From assembly GCF_963676685.1 (NCBI RefSeq), contig NC_092351.1:40538733-40602732 (forward strand): a stretch of DNA of 64,000 nucleotides. Direction: 5' to 3'. The notes beneath the pieces were generated by a model. That model ran no database searches. It saw only the letters and a list, made by a program, of their open reading frames with translations, and was not told the origin of the DNA. This DNA is from Mytilus edulis (taxonomy: Eukaryota > Mollusca > Bivalvia > Mytilida > Mytilidae). Below, in pieces: positions 1-12,000 of the stretch (within the stretch, counting starts at the first letter, position 1; each line of letters begins with the position of its first letter). A program made the translations under genes and the position numbers.

Positions 1-303
1 AGGATCTACAAATAAGTCAACATGACTAAAAAGTCAGATGACCCCTTAAGGAGTTAATGCCCTTTTTAGTAATTTTTTAACAATTTGCATTAATTTAGTA
101 AGTTTTCACAATATATTTTCCTCTGTAACTAAAGGGTCAAGTCCATTACTGATAGAGAAAATTGTAAGTAGAAGAATGTTTAGTAAAGTAATATCTACAA
201 ACACATCACCATCACCAAAACACAATTTTGTCATGAATCCATCTGTGTCCTTTGTTTAATATGCACATAGACCAAGGTGAGCGACACAGGCTCTTAAGAG
301 CCT
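1..303 (-). mobile_element. Truncated hairpin-headed bivalve repeat
   Basis: The block ends at about 288-303 in a short palindrome (AGGCTCTTAAGAGCCT) preceded by a GTGAGCGACAC motif. On the minus strand this reads as the head of the same dispersed family seen at 20171-21310. The window edge cuts off the rest. No coding potential was seen. Confidence 0.55.
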
Positions 304-2944
304 CTATTTATTCTTGTTCTGTGAAATTTCACTTTATAACATGATTAACTTTAACATGTTTCAGTTTCAATCAAAACCTGCGCTGCAACCCATTTTAGTT
401 ATATGTCTAGAAATCCATATCATATTTTATACTGACATTTTAATTGTGATCTTAACGCAAGTTCTAACGTCTAATCATAGCATTTATTCATTAGTTATAG
501 ATATTTCTTATTAATGTGCTTTGTCTGTGTGCCTTTTTGTGTTTATTTTTTGCATGTGACGTGACTCTGTACTTATACATCCCGTCATTGTGTTATTGTT
601 TCATGCTAACTGTTTGTTTGTATAGTGATTAAGATTATGACACAACGTATGACTGCTGTATCCCTGTTTTCGACCTTTTTACCGAAGATGTCTGTTTACT
701 TTGTTAACACATGTCAATATAATGGACTTCCATGCGACTGTCATACAAGAGAGAGGTTTGGCTAGCTATAAAACTAGGTTTAATCCATCGTTTTCTACCT
801 GTACCAAGTCAGGAATATGACAGTTGTTTTCCATTCGTTTGATATTCTTTGAATTTTCCACGGAGTTCAGTATCTAATGTGCTTTTACTTTTGACACATA
901 AAATTTACGCTACACAGACATATTTCCTGAAGTGTTTGTAGATATGTTCTCTCCATTTGTTTCTTTTAATTATTTAAACAGCTTTATGTTAAATCATCTT
1001 GACATTTCCTATTTCATACCTCTAGACTGGAAAAGGGGAAAAACAGATATATATATATATAGCCTTTGCTCATATAAATGTTGTAATGTACGTTAGTACA
1101 TGATACCTTTTTGCAATGTTGTTATAGTCATGCACAACAAAGCTATAAAGTCATATATTCAAATGTTTTGTACCGATCTACACTTTCACAAAAGATGATT
1201 AATGATACTTTAAATTAATTATAAGAATTTTCATATATTTAACATTTACATAATTTGTTATGATTCATTTCGATATATCTGTGTTGTTCCCTCTGTTAAC
1301 CTTTACTTTAGCTTATTAAACAAATAGAAAATGTTTTCTTATGTATTATTTACTCTTTCGAAGTGTCAATTAAGAAGGGTTGTGAATTCGAATGATTGAA
1401 TATATATGCACACAAATAAGAAAAAAAACTGAGATGTAGTATGATAATTCTCCAACTGAAATCAAATTACGTAGAAACTGAAGTCAAAGAAAAAGAACGA
1501 TTTAAAATATCTTCACACGAATTGGAAAAGAAGAGCAAAATGTAGTATGATTAACAATGAGATAATTCTCCAGGAGGGATCAAATTACGTTGAATTTACC
1601 ATCTATAGGTCACTGTTCGGCTTTGAGCAATACGTTCAACGCGCACTGTGCAGCATTGCGAAAATCCCGATGTCACAAATGTTCAACAATTCAAACGAGA
1701 CTATAATGATAGAAAAAAACATGATATACAGCAAAAAAAAACTAAACAAAAGAATCATGACTTATTTAGGGATACAACTTGTTCTCCGAGGGGAAGTCGC
1801 GAGGGAACCATAGTGGTCCTTGCTAGTCTTATATTTCTTCTCATCGTATTACAGCTAGTAGACCTTCCTCCCAAATGATTGACTTATTTGCTATTTATTC
1901 CTAAAATTGGATTTATCAACGCTTCGGGGTATTCAACAATTTTATATTATTATATCATTAAGCTTTTTCATGCCCATATTGTGACGTCCTCATTAAACAA
2001 TTCGGGAACATTGCTAAAGTTATATTCAAGTAGATAGATTGTTTTTAACAAAGATATGTGTGTGATACATTGGTAGTCAATTAAAGTTGGAGTCAACAGT
2101 CAACTGGGAGAATGGGGATCGAACTCTGAAATGCGCCATGATTCAATCATTCTACTAATGAAAGTTACTTGTTTTTTGTTTGATATATATGGTTTTGTGT
2201 CCCGTTATGTAAACTGAAGATACCAAGAGGTTTAAAAAAGAATCGATAAAAATAATACAAACAGTAGCTACAGACTAGTGATTATTTCATTTAAATATAC
2301 TTTTATGCATCTGGTATTCTGTCTAGTCGATGAAAACTTTCATATGTCTTTTTTACTGTCAAACCAAGTGCATGTCGATTATAATATTTTCATGTAGTTA
2401 TTTCTGTCGCTAGGTTGCTGCCTCATTATCGTTAACATAATATTTTCTGTAAAGATTCTATCTGCAAAAATCCAATAATTAGCTACAGAGTAACGTCACC
2501 GCTAACAATTTGTCTGCATGTTTCAGCTCTGGTTTTTCCAATGAAGACATTTTTTATGTCTCACATTTGAGGTTCATACTCTACAAAATGAAGCAGAAGT
2601 TAATCATTGGAAGCACATCTTAGCGGTTACACAACAATCTATTTATTCGGAACTGCTCAGACATTATATGAAGTCATACATGTCATAAGGCACATAGGAA
2701 AATATCACATTTTAAAACCTATGATTTTTCAACATGCTTTATACAGATTTGTCCAACATACAACTTTGTCCCACAATGTGCCAATTATCTAAGAAATATG
2801 AATAAAATATTTCATATAGTTCACTATAAAGGAAAATGACATCATCAATAATTTATGTCACCAATTTGTATGTGAAAATAAATAGAATAATGTAGTTTAT
2901 ATACATAAAAATTAGAGGAACAATATTTGTAGAAAACTGAGCAG
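304..2944. other. No gene recognised (5' flank of gene A)
   Basis: AT-rich sequence with a short (AT)n run near 1050. Two overlapping open frames at 1547-1878 show no recognisable domain, and one ends in a hydrophobic stretch; they are too weak to call. Near 2110-2140 a GGATCGAACTC motif could be the B-box of a decayed minus-strand tRNA-derived SINE. Confidence 0.4.
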
Positions 2945-2960
2945 GTCATTTAAAAAAAAA

Positions 2961-3296
2961 ATCTATTCAGTTCTATCCTGCTTTTTTAAAATTTATAATG
3001 CATAAGATTATACTTTTCCTGCATGTTTTAACTGTTTACCTTTGCATTATGTCTAATGAAAGTTTTAACAGCATACAAGCTACAAAAACTATGTTTCGAT
3101 GTATTATTCTTTCACTACAGATGAAGCTATCGTTGGAATTCATGTCTTCCATTCTTTTTGGAAAATCTTTGTATCTTCAATTTTCATAATGGGCAACAAA
3201 TTAAGACAACAGAAGTATACCGCTGTTTTAAAATATATGATATATATATATCAAACAAAAAACTGGATAAATCATACCCATATTCTTCTCATTTTT
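2961..3296. repeat. Degenerate segmental repeat, copy 1
   Basis: This block (CTATTCAG start, GCATGTTTTAA, CATACAAGCTACAAAAAC, TTTGTATCTTCAAT, ATATCAAACAAAAAACT) recurs in the same order at 4146-4530. The two copies flank the tandem element at 3299-4137. A shorter third piece lies near 4781-4905. Confidence 0.6.
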
Positions 3297-3298
3297 TA

Positions 3299-4137
3299 TA
3301 CGCCCGTCTTTTAGACAGGACGTATTATGGTATACCGTTGTCCGTCCGTCCGTCCGTCCGTCGTCCACACTTCGGACAATAACTCAAAAACACTTTCACC
3401 AATTTCCATGAAACTTAAGTGAATTGTTTATATCTATTGACATAAGCTCCCTTTCGGTTTTTTTAATTTCAGATTTTAAGTTTTGGATTTATGGGGCTTT
3501 ATTCATAAAAAGGGGGGATTTTCAACACTTCGGACAATAACTCAAAAAGGCTTTCACCAATGTCCATGAAACTTTGGTGAATTGTTTATATCTATTGATG
3601 TAAGCTCCATTTCAATTTTTATAACTTTCAGATTTTAAGTTTTGGATTTATGGGGCTTTATTCATAAAAAAGGGGGGATTTTCAACACTTCGGACAATAA
3701 CTCAAAAAGGCTTTTACCAATGTCCATGAAACTTTGGTGATTTGTTTATATCTATTGATGTAAGCTCCCTTTCAATTTTTATAAATTTCAGATTTTACAT
3801 TTCCGTGTTATGAATTTTTATGCTTAAAAAAGGGGGGATTTTCCAATTTTGGGACAATAACTAACACTTTCACAAAATGTTATGCAACTTTGATAAATTG
3901 TTTATATCTATTGACATAAGCTCCCTTTCCATTTTTATAAATTTTAGATTTTACGTTTTCTTAAGTAATGAATTTTTATACTTTAAAAAGGGGGATTTTA
4001 TGAAACTTTGGTGAATATATTAATGTAACATCCCTTTTGATTTGTATATATATTTCTAGTTGATCATATAAATTCATTTAAAGCATAAAAGACAAGTTAA
4101 AAGAGCAACAGGCGTATCATGCGCTAAAGCGCAGCCC
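3299..4137 (+). mobile_element. Pearl/Helentron-like element with ~160-bp tandem core
   Basis: The head is a short hairpin (GCCCGTCTTTTAGACAGGAC), followed by a (TCCG)n microsatellite at about 3341-3362. Then come four to five tandem monomers beginning CACTTCGGACAATAACTCAA at 3368, 3526, 3686 and (diverged) about 3846, a period of 158-160 bp. The tail carries a second hairpin (GCGCTAAAGCGC). Tandem cores of this size with CCGT/ACGG microsatellites are known from 'pearl' elements of bivalves. The assignment is by architecture, not by alignment. Confidence 0.7.
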
Positions 4138-4145
4138 TTTATTTC

Positions 4146-4905
4146 TATTCAGTTTTGTTATTTCGTTCTTACTTTTTTTTTCTTTACTTTATTATGCATA
4201 ACATTACACCTAAGCTGCATGTTTTAAAGGTATACATGTGTATTGCGCATCAATATGAAAATATTGGGTAAACGTTTATGAGACAGAAACTTAGTGAAAG
4301 AAATAACTAAAAGACATGCGCTCGGTTTGACAGTTAAAAAAACATATGCGAGTTGGCATCGACTAGAAAGCATACCAGCTACAAAAACAATGTTTAAACG
4401 AACTATTAGCTCGGCTGAAGATATCGTTTGTATTCTTTTCTTTGATTCCTTTTGAAAAATATTTGTATCTTCAATATACATAACGGGAAACAAAACTTTA
4501 TATATCAAACAAAAAACTAGATAAAGTGAACATCAGGTTTCTCATTTGTAAAATGATTGCTTCATGTCGTGTTTAAGAGTTCGAACTCCGCTCGTGTAGG
4601 TGCATTTTGACTCAAACATTAATTGAATAGCTATAATTGAAAGATTTCCAGTCGAATATGACACTGAACATTAAAAAGATTAAGCATATAAAAATGTCAA
4701 ATACCTTGAGGCATTGATAAATTTAATTGCAGATAAAGCTCAGGTCAAGCATTTGGGAAGAAAGTTAAAAGTTACATTAAGATGTGCATTGTGCATCAAC
4801 ATGAAAGTATTGTGTAAACGTTAATTAGACACCAACCTAGCGACAGAAATAACTAAAAGACAAATGCGAGTTTTCATCGACTAGACAGCATACCAGATCT
4901 TCAGA
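4146..4905. repeat. Degenerate segmental repeat, copies 2 and 3
   Basis: 4146-4530 resembles 2961-3296. Part of it (GTGCATCAAYATGAAA, GTGTAAACGTT, AACTAAAAGACA, CATCGACTAGA, AGCATACCAG) occurs again at about 4781-4905. No gene is seen. A GAGTTCGAACTCC motif near 4577 resembles a tRNA B-box, but no matching A-box is clear. Confidence 0.55.
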
Positions 4906-5040
4906 AGAAATGTCGTTAAACACAGCAATCACTTACGATGAGGAAAAGGAGATATGTTTTCTTTACAACAAACACCTTTTAGACCTCTTACTGACAAACA
5001 TGAGAAATTTATTTCGATGACCATTACTTCATTCCAAATC

Positions 5041-5230
5041 AACTATTAGGCTGTTCTTGAAACGAAATGTTATTGTAGCCACACCATAATCATATACAAG
5101 ATCTTCTAGTGATGTTTAGTTAACCATAGAAAATATTATCAAATTTGATATATTAGAATACATGGTAAATAGATGTATGAATAATTTGAAGTAATTAAAT
5201 AAGTGCAATCTTGTAATACATGATAAACAT
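5041..5230. repeat. Direct repeat left of the SINE
   Basis: About 190 bp (TTATTGTAGCCACAC, TAAATAGATGTATGAATAAT, AATTAAATAAGTGCAA, CTTGTAATACATGATA) that is repeated with roughly 80-85% identity by eye at 5609-5812. The two copies bracket the SINE at 5235-5545. Confidence 0.65.
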
Positions 5231-5234
5231 AATA

Positions 5235-5545
5235 GGAGAGCCGTGGTGTCGTGGTTAGAGCATCGGACTACTAACACAAAGGCTCCTGTTGTTCGATCCC
5301 CGTTCCGGCTAGAAAATTTCAGGGACTGAATTATAGGCTCTCCCTTGACACCATTTGCGAGTATGGTCTTGAGAAACGATGATAGTCTGTCGGATGGGGA
5401 CGCTATATGGCTGACCCGTGTTAAGAGAGAGCCATATCTCTTGCCCATAAAAGACATCCTTGTAGATTTCGAAAAAAGGCAGGCTAATGCCGCTACAAGG
5501 CAGCGCTCGCACCCGCAAATTGGAGAGGGATTAATATAAGTTGCA
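5235..5545 (+). mobile_element. tRNA-derived SINE
   Basis: The 5' part folds like a tRNA gene: an A-box-like GTGGTTAGAGCATCGG at about 5251-5266 and a B-box GTTCGATCC at 5291-5299, with the spacing of an RNA polymerase III internal promoter. The body contains a conserved-looking segment (AGGCTAATGCCGCTACAAGG and GCGCTCGCACCCGCAAATTG, about 5480-5525), and the element fades out in a T-rich stretch near 5550. The missing acceptor stem and long non-tRNA body argue against a working tRNA gene. The exact family is not assigned. Confidence 0.75.
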
Positions 5546-5608
5546 ATAACTTTTTTCCCAATCCACTATAAATAAATATGTTAAAACTAGTGATTATCAG
5601 TATTTCAT

Positions 5609-5812
5609 TCCAATTCAACTATGAGGCTGATCTTCAAACGAAATTTTATTGTAGCCACACTTAAATGATATACACAGTCTTCTAGGGATGTTGAGTTTAC
5701 CATTGAAAACCATTATCAAATGTGATATACAAGAATATATGATAAATAGATGTATGAATAATCTGAAGCAATTAAATAAGTGCAACCTTGTAATACATGA
5801 TATACATAATCG
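5609..5812. repeat. Direct repeat right of the SINE
   Basis: Second, diverged copy of the 5041-5230 block in the same orientation. It ends about 160 bp upstream of the start codon of gene A, so it may lie in that gene's promoter region. Confidence 0.65.
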
Positions 5813-5974
5813 GACAGAGAGATTACTACGTGTTTTAAGGTAATATGTATTGATATTCTTTTGTTTTCTATTTAATTAACTGTTACCAGCGAATACACGT
5901 ACAACTGATGCAAATTCCTGTGACTATTTTGCTTTTGTTTGTTTAAGTCTTTTATCATAATCATCAATTCCAGT

Positions 5975-6032
5975 ATGGCAAGATGGATACTTTTCTTTAT
6001 AATTCTTACAGCTTTTTCTGCTAACAGAGCTG
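5975..6032 (+). CDS. Gene A exon 1: signal peptide
   Basis: Encodes the initiator Met and a hydrophobic stretch typical of a secretory signal peptide, ending near a small-residue (A-N-R-A-G) cleavage region. The donor is G|GTAGGT at 6033, phase 1. The start context CCAGTATGG is favourable. Confidence 0.75.
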
Positions 6033-9000
6033 GTAGGTTAAAATATAGTTTACTTCTATATAAGTTTTTGTTAACTTGAAATTGATCTTTGTATTTTCGA
6101 TTGAATTCCATATGACTGCTGGCAATAGAAAAATAATTTATGAATGGTTAAGGTATTCTTATTATAACCAAAGTACAAAAGTTCCATTCGAATTCGGATG
6201 ACCCTAAGATCTTATGACTGGTGAATTATTCAAACAGAACTCCACCTCATTGATGACTGTTGTAAGTAGCTTTTAATAATTTGCTTCGTCGAATGTTCAT
6301 TATTTCAGGCGCAATTAGGACAAAGGCAACATGTTTAATATTTGGCAGCAAGAGTCGAATGAGACTTTTGAAAAGGAGAGGGTGCTGTGTGCTATTTGGT
6401 GTTACAGGTACAAATGTAATAGAATTTCGTATGCTTGTATTTTTGTTTGTTTCTTTCTTTCTTTTTATCATATAATTTTAGACAGTATGCAGTGCAATAA
6501 AGAAGTAAAAGACGTGTGTCACCATAACGCCGAATGTATAAGAAATATCTGCGTATGTAAAAGTGGTTTCCATGGTGATGGAGTCAAAATTTGCAGTAGT
6601 AAGTTAAACAATCATACTGATGTCTTCGATATATGCGAAAAAACTTATGCAGTAGATCAGAGATAAAAAAAATTAGTGCAAGTATTTAGTAACTTAAAAG
6701 TTTAAATTTATCGAATCAATAGTACTGTAACTAGAAAAAAAAATAGATTATCCTATCAGATAGCACGGTAGTATTTACATTCCAAAATTTAGGTTGCTCT
6801 TTTGTGTACCCACTATAAAGTCAATGTCTCTGAACAGTGTGATTGGACAAACAATACAGTATCAACTGAATATACTTTCCCAAACTGGGGAATGAACCAG
6901 GTGTAGAAAAATATGAAATAATTTTACATACAGGTGAAAATGAATTTTTGAGAATTATTTAAAATTTTGTATTCATTGCATGACAAAAGACCTAAAAGCA
7001 TTTGCAGTAGTAAGTTAAACAATCATACTGATGTCTTCGATATATGCGAAAAAACTTATGCAGTAGATCAGAGATAAAAAAAATTAGTGCAAGTATTTAG
7101 TAACTTAAAAGTTTAAATTTATCGAATCAATAGTACTGTAACTAGAAAAAAAAAAATAGATTATCCTATCAGATAGCACGGTAGTATTTACATTCCAAAA
7201 TTTAGGTTGCTCTTTTGTGTACCCACTATAAAGTCAATGTCTCTGAACAGTGTGATTGGACAAACAATACAGTATCAACTGAATATACTTTCCCAAACTG
7301 GGGAATGAACCAGGTGTAGAAAAATATGAAATAATTTTACATACAGGTGAAAATGAATTTTTGAGAATTATTTAAAATTTTGTATTCATTGCATGACAAA
7401 AGACCTAAAAGCACTAGTGGCCTTATGTTTTTAAAGATATCAATAAAAGTAAACGGTCATGATACAGATTCAAATTCATTTCTGAATAGTATAATGAAAG
7501 TACTCCAGTTACATTTTTTAACTGTGAATGTAGAATTTTTGGCAATATTAGAAAGTGGTGAAAATTCCAGAAAACTATATAAGGCTATCATTATCCCTTA
7601 TGGGCCAGGAAATATGACCGTGCCCCATCAGCATGCAGCAAATACATACATACAGTTATTCCAAAATATTGAATGGCATTTTTTAAAACACATAAAAAAC
7701 CTCAGTGATAGTTTTATCGTGAGACTCTATAGGTATTTTTTTCATAGAAATCAACTTATAAATATTCACATGGACACTTTTGTCTTAATTTTAGAAAAGT
7801 GCATTTGTGAAGCCGTTGGAGACCCTCATATTCACGGTTTTGATGGACATTTCATGACCTTCCCTGGTCGATGCAGATACACAATGGCGAGAACAACCAC
7901 GGTTCATGATTCTTGTGGATTTAACATAGAAATCAAGAACGACAACGCCGGACCATCCGGGGATCAGGATATGCAAAGTAGCTGGCTGAGATCAGTTTAT
8001 ATTCAAACACAAGACCATATCATCAAATTCAAACGTATGAGAATAATAGAGGTCAGTTTTATGTAGATAGATACTAGTTCATAACTTCAGATAAATATTA
8101 TGGCGGGCGTTTCATAAAAGATGAAACTTGCACGAAAAATAGACTCGGTCTTCGCCAATTATTTAAGTCTTGAAAGACCAAATTTATTACTTCGATCTCT
8201 AACATATAGGCGGATGCTAGAACGCAGGGAAACCAAGTAAATTATTGGTCAAAGGAACGAACAACAAGTTTAAAATGTACTTTATTGCATAGTAATCCAT
8301 CTGGAAATTATTAAAGAAATACTCAGGTATAAAACGTCATAGAAAATTATACATCAATAATTTTTCATGTTTGACCTTTTATAGGTTGATGGATATTTAC
8401 GATATCTGCCCGTACATGTGAGTTCACCAAAGGGGTTTCTTGCTATAGTTCACAATGGTCCATGGGTAATTCTGGCCACTTCTTGTGGACTCCACGTTAA
8501 GTGGGATGGCGATTCGACCATTAAAATAGAGGCTCCAACGAGATATATAGGTAATTTGACAGGTTTATGTGGCAATTGTAATGGTTCACCTGCTGATGAC
8601 TACACAACAAAGACTGGTGCAGATGAATCCAAACTGTCCCCTTTAATACGAGATATGGTTGTAGGAGATAGTTATCTAGTCAGGGACAAGAATGGAAAAC
8701 CGACACTTCAAGAGTAAGTTTTACTTTACCTTTTTGTTTCATAGATATTCACAGGTATTCATAGGAAACACTTACATGGCGTATATATAAAATTTAGTAC
8801 TGATACATGTATCTATGATGAGTTTATTTACACATATATATGAATAAATATTCGAAAAACCAAAAGATCTTTGGTACAGTTATGTATATTTGACTTATAA
8901 AAAAAACAGTAAAATAAAGAAAATATATGTATATAGGGTACTTTTTGTTTTCTAGTGTGTCCATAATTCTGTTTTGCTCTGTCCAGTTGTTCGTCAGTTT

Positions 9001-12000
9001 GTCCTTGTTAATAGTTTTGGATTGGGATAGTTATGAAGTTGTGGCTACATCAATTTGAAACTTAGTACATAAGTCAACGATACTAAAAGACACTCCAAAT
9101 ATTCCTACAGTTATAATGAAAAGTCGGAATACTAAATCTACTGAAATATGCACTGTGCAAATGGTGTTTAGATCCTAAACACATTTCTAATCGCATCTTT
9201 TGTGCACTTTTTTTTTACATGTTTAGGTCTAAACGTGTCTCGGTACAATGTGTTTATTATTGTGTTTAGAATCGTGATTTACTTAGAAATATGTGTTTAA
9301 TTTTAAACATTTTCATTTTTAAACGCGTTGAAATTTAAGTCAAGTTTAGATATTATGTGCTTACTGAGAAATGGGTTTAGAAATTAAACACAATTCTAAA
9401 CACGTTTAGATCTAAACATGTAACAATGTGAATTTTGCATACGTTTCAGCAAGGACGTAATGTTTCAATTGGAAAATGACATCTTGGAACCAAATCAGAA
9501 AAAAGATGGGAGGTTTTTTTCAAATTTATTGGATTAGAACACAACTATCATTAGTGTCATAATTAAGAAAAAAATATAACCTTCATTTTTTTTTTAATTC
9601 AATAACTTCTTCTTTAGCCATAAAAACAAAAATAAAATAATAATTTATATGTTTTATTTAGATGCATGACAATATTAGTAAACAACAGATGTCCACCGAA
9701 AATAAAACTGCTAGTTTATGAAAACTGTGGCTTTCTTAACTACCTACATCCAAGAAATCCTTTCCGTGGCTGTATAGATAAGAATCCGAGGCTTGCCGAG
9801 GCACTTTTGCATGCATGTGCTAAAGACGCATGTCATTACTGGATGCTTGGTCAGCTTTTTATGAAGAAATTAGTTTGTGGATACATGTCATCTTTTGCGG
9901 AAACTTGTGCTAGGAATGGCTTCAAAATCGTCTGGAGACATGAACATTTTTGTCGTGAGTACTCGAATCAAATTAGTTTTAGAATAGTTTCATGGAAGAA
10001 TATTTTATTTGATGGAAACAAAAATAATGTCTGTATATATTTTAGGAAAATGTTATTGTCCTTTACTACCATAACAAAATGTTGATTTGAAAGAAGGGTT
10101 TGTTGTATATATAGTTATAGTAATTTACACGGTATTTTTTTCAGCTCTATTATGCCCTTCCACTATGCCATATAAACCTATAGCAACACCCTGCCAATCA
10201 ACATGTTTGGCTCCTAAACCAGGAGTATGCCATTTGTCATATAATGAAGGCTGCCAATGTCGTAAGGGCTATTTACTTAGTGGTAATACATGTGTTGCAC
10301 CCAAGCTTTGTGGGTGCCAAACAAGCGCTGGCTATATACCTGTAAGTACAATAGGGATAGTTTTCATTATTCTATAATTAAGCGCTTCTGGACGAACTGA
10401 GATACCATCGTTTTTGCGGGGTTTGTATTGCTAAGTCGTTGTTTTTCTATGCATTTAATTGTTTTGTAGGCATGTTTTTTTGTCGCTTTGATTTTTTTTG
10501 CCATGACGTTGTCAGATCTATTCGAATTACAAAACTTTAATTCCTTCCGTATTTTCTACCTCTTTTCCAACATGTCATGTCATGTATATTAAAAAAAAAA
10601 CACAAAATTAAACACAATTGGAGATTTTTAACAAGGCTGACAAAGCAGACAATGCAACCAGTCTGTACGCATATGAGTTCTTCCGTTATTACTGACACTC
10701 TAGCAAATATCGGTTATAACAATAGCAGCAATGTCAATATTTGATGAAGAATAATAATAACTTAACATTATAACTCAAACTGGTATTAAGCTTGTATACT
10801 TTTCGATCAGCCATATGTATATCATAATTTTAAATGCAGGTTGATTCAACTTTCACGTCACTAAACTGTTCGGAGATCCAAGAATGTCAGATGATAACAG
10901 GAAAGCCAACAATGATAACAAAACAACGTATTTTCTGCCATGAAAAGGCTAAATGTGTTAATCTAGAAGGAAAAGCACAATGTCACTGCAACAATGGCTT
11001 TACAGGTGACGGCATCGATCAATGTATTCCTGAAACCCTTCCAAGTAAGTTGCGTTTAAACTCGTTCAAAGGCTTTCAAATGCGATTGCTGATTGCATAG
11101 ATAAACAAGAATGTGTCCATAGTAAACGAATGCCCCACTCGCACGCTCATTTTCTATGTTCAGTGGACCGTGAAATTGGGGTCAAAACTTTAATTTGGAA
11201 TCAAAATTAGAAAGATCATATCATAGGGAACATGTGTACTAAGTTTCAAGTTGATGTAACTTTAACTTCATCAAAAACTACCTTAACCAAAAACTTTAAC
11301 CTAAACTTCGCACTATCATTTTCTATATTCAGTGGACCATGAAATTGGGGTCAAAACTATAATTTGGCAGTAAAATTAGAAAGATAATATCATGGGGAAC
11401 ATGTGTACTAAGTTTCAATTTGATTGGACTTCAACTTCTTCAAAAACTACCTTGACCAAAAACTTTAACCTGAAGCGGACGGACGAACGGACACACATAC
11501 GGACGGACGGACGAACGGGGGCACAGACCAGAAAACATAATGCCCCTCTACTATCGTAGGTGGGGCATAAATATGCGAGAAAAAAGTTGACAACTGTATA
11601 TTTTTTAGGCGAAACAATTTAGAGACAAAAATATGTTTTTGGTGTTTTGAGCTCCAATTTTATACGTCAGATACTAGGTAAAGATTTTTGTTCTACAGAC
11701 ATGCACTCAGAATCTCTCTTCATTTTCTTTACCTTGTTCGATAAGCTTGCAATAACGAAAATTTTGATCAGGACTACATGTTATGCAAAGAATCAAAACA
11801 TGTGTTGGAATGTTATCTTATTGTAGTTATCAAGTATAATAATGTAATACATGTATTTTAAACGATGAAAACGCAAATAATTTATTTTCTGGACAATCAG
11901 TTCTCATTAAATCTTATTATTTTTCCTTACTTATTTTTTAGAACCCGAACTATCCATTGACGAAACCATCAATAAATTGATATCCTACAAACGTCCTCCA

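Noticed and set aside
1547-1878. Two overlapping open frames of 88 and 76 codons
   Set aside because: No domain, no splice context and A-rich composition. One ends in a hydrophobic stretch, but nothing else supports it as a gene.
5235-5310. Functional tRNA gene
   Set aside because: A- and B-boxes are present, but the arms do not pair as a full cloverleaf by eye, and the sequence continues into a SINE body.
6831-7310. Possible exon (VSEQCDWTNNT ... NWGMNQ) inside both copies of the intron 3 duplication
   Set aside because: It has AG and GT borders but its phases do not fit between exon 3 and the VWD exon. Direct joining of exon 3 to 7795 is in phase and matches gene B.
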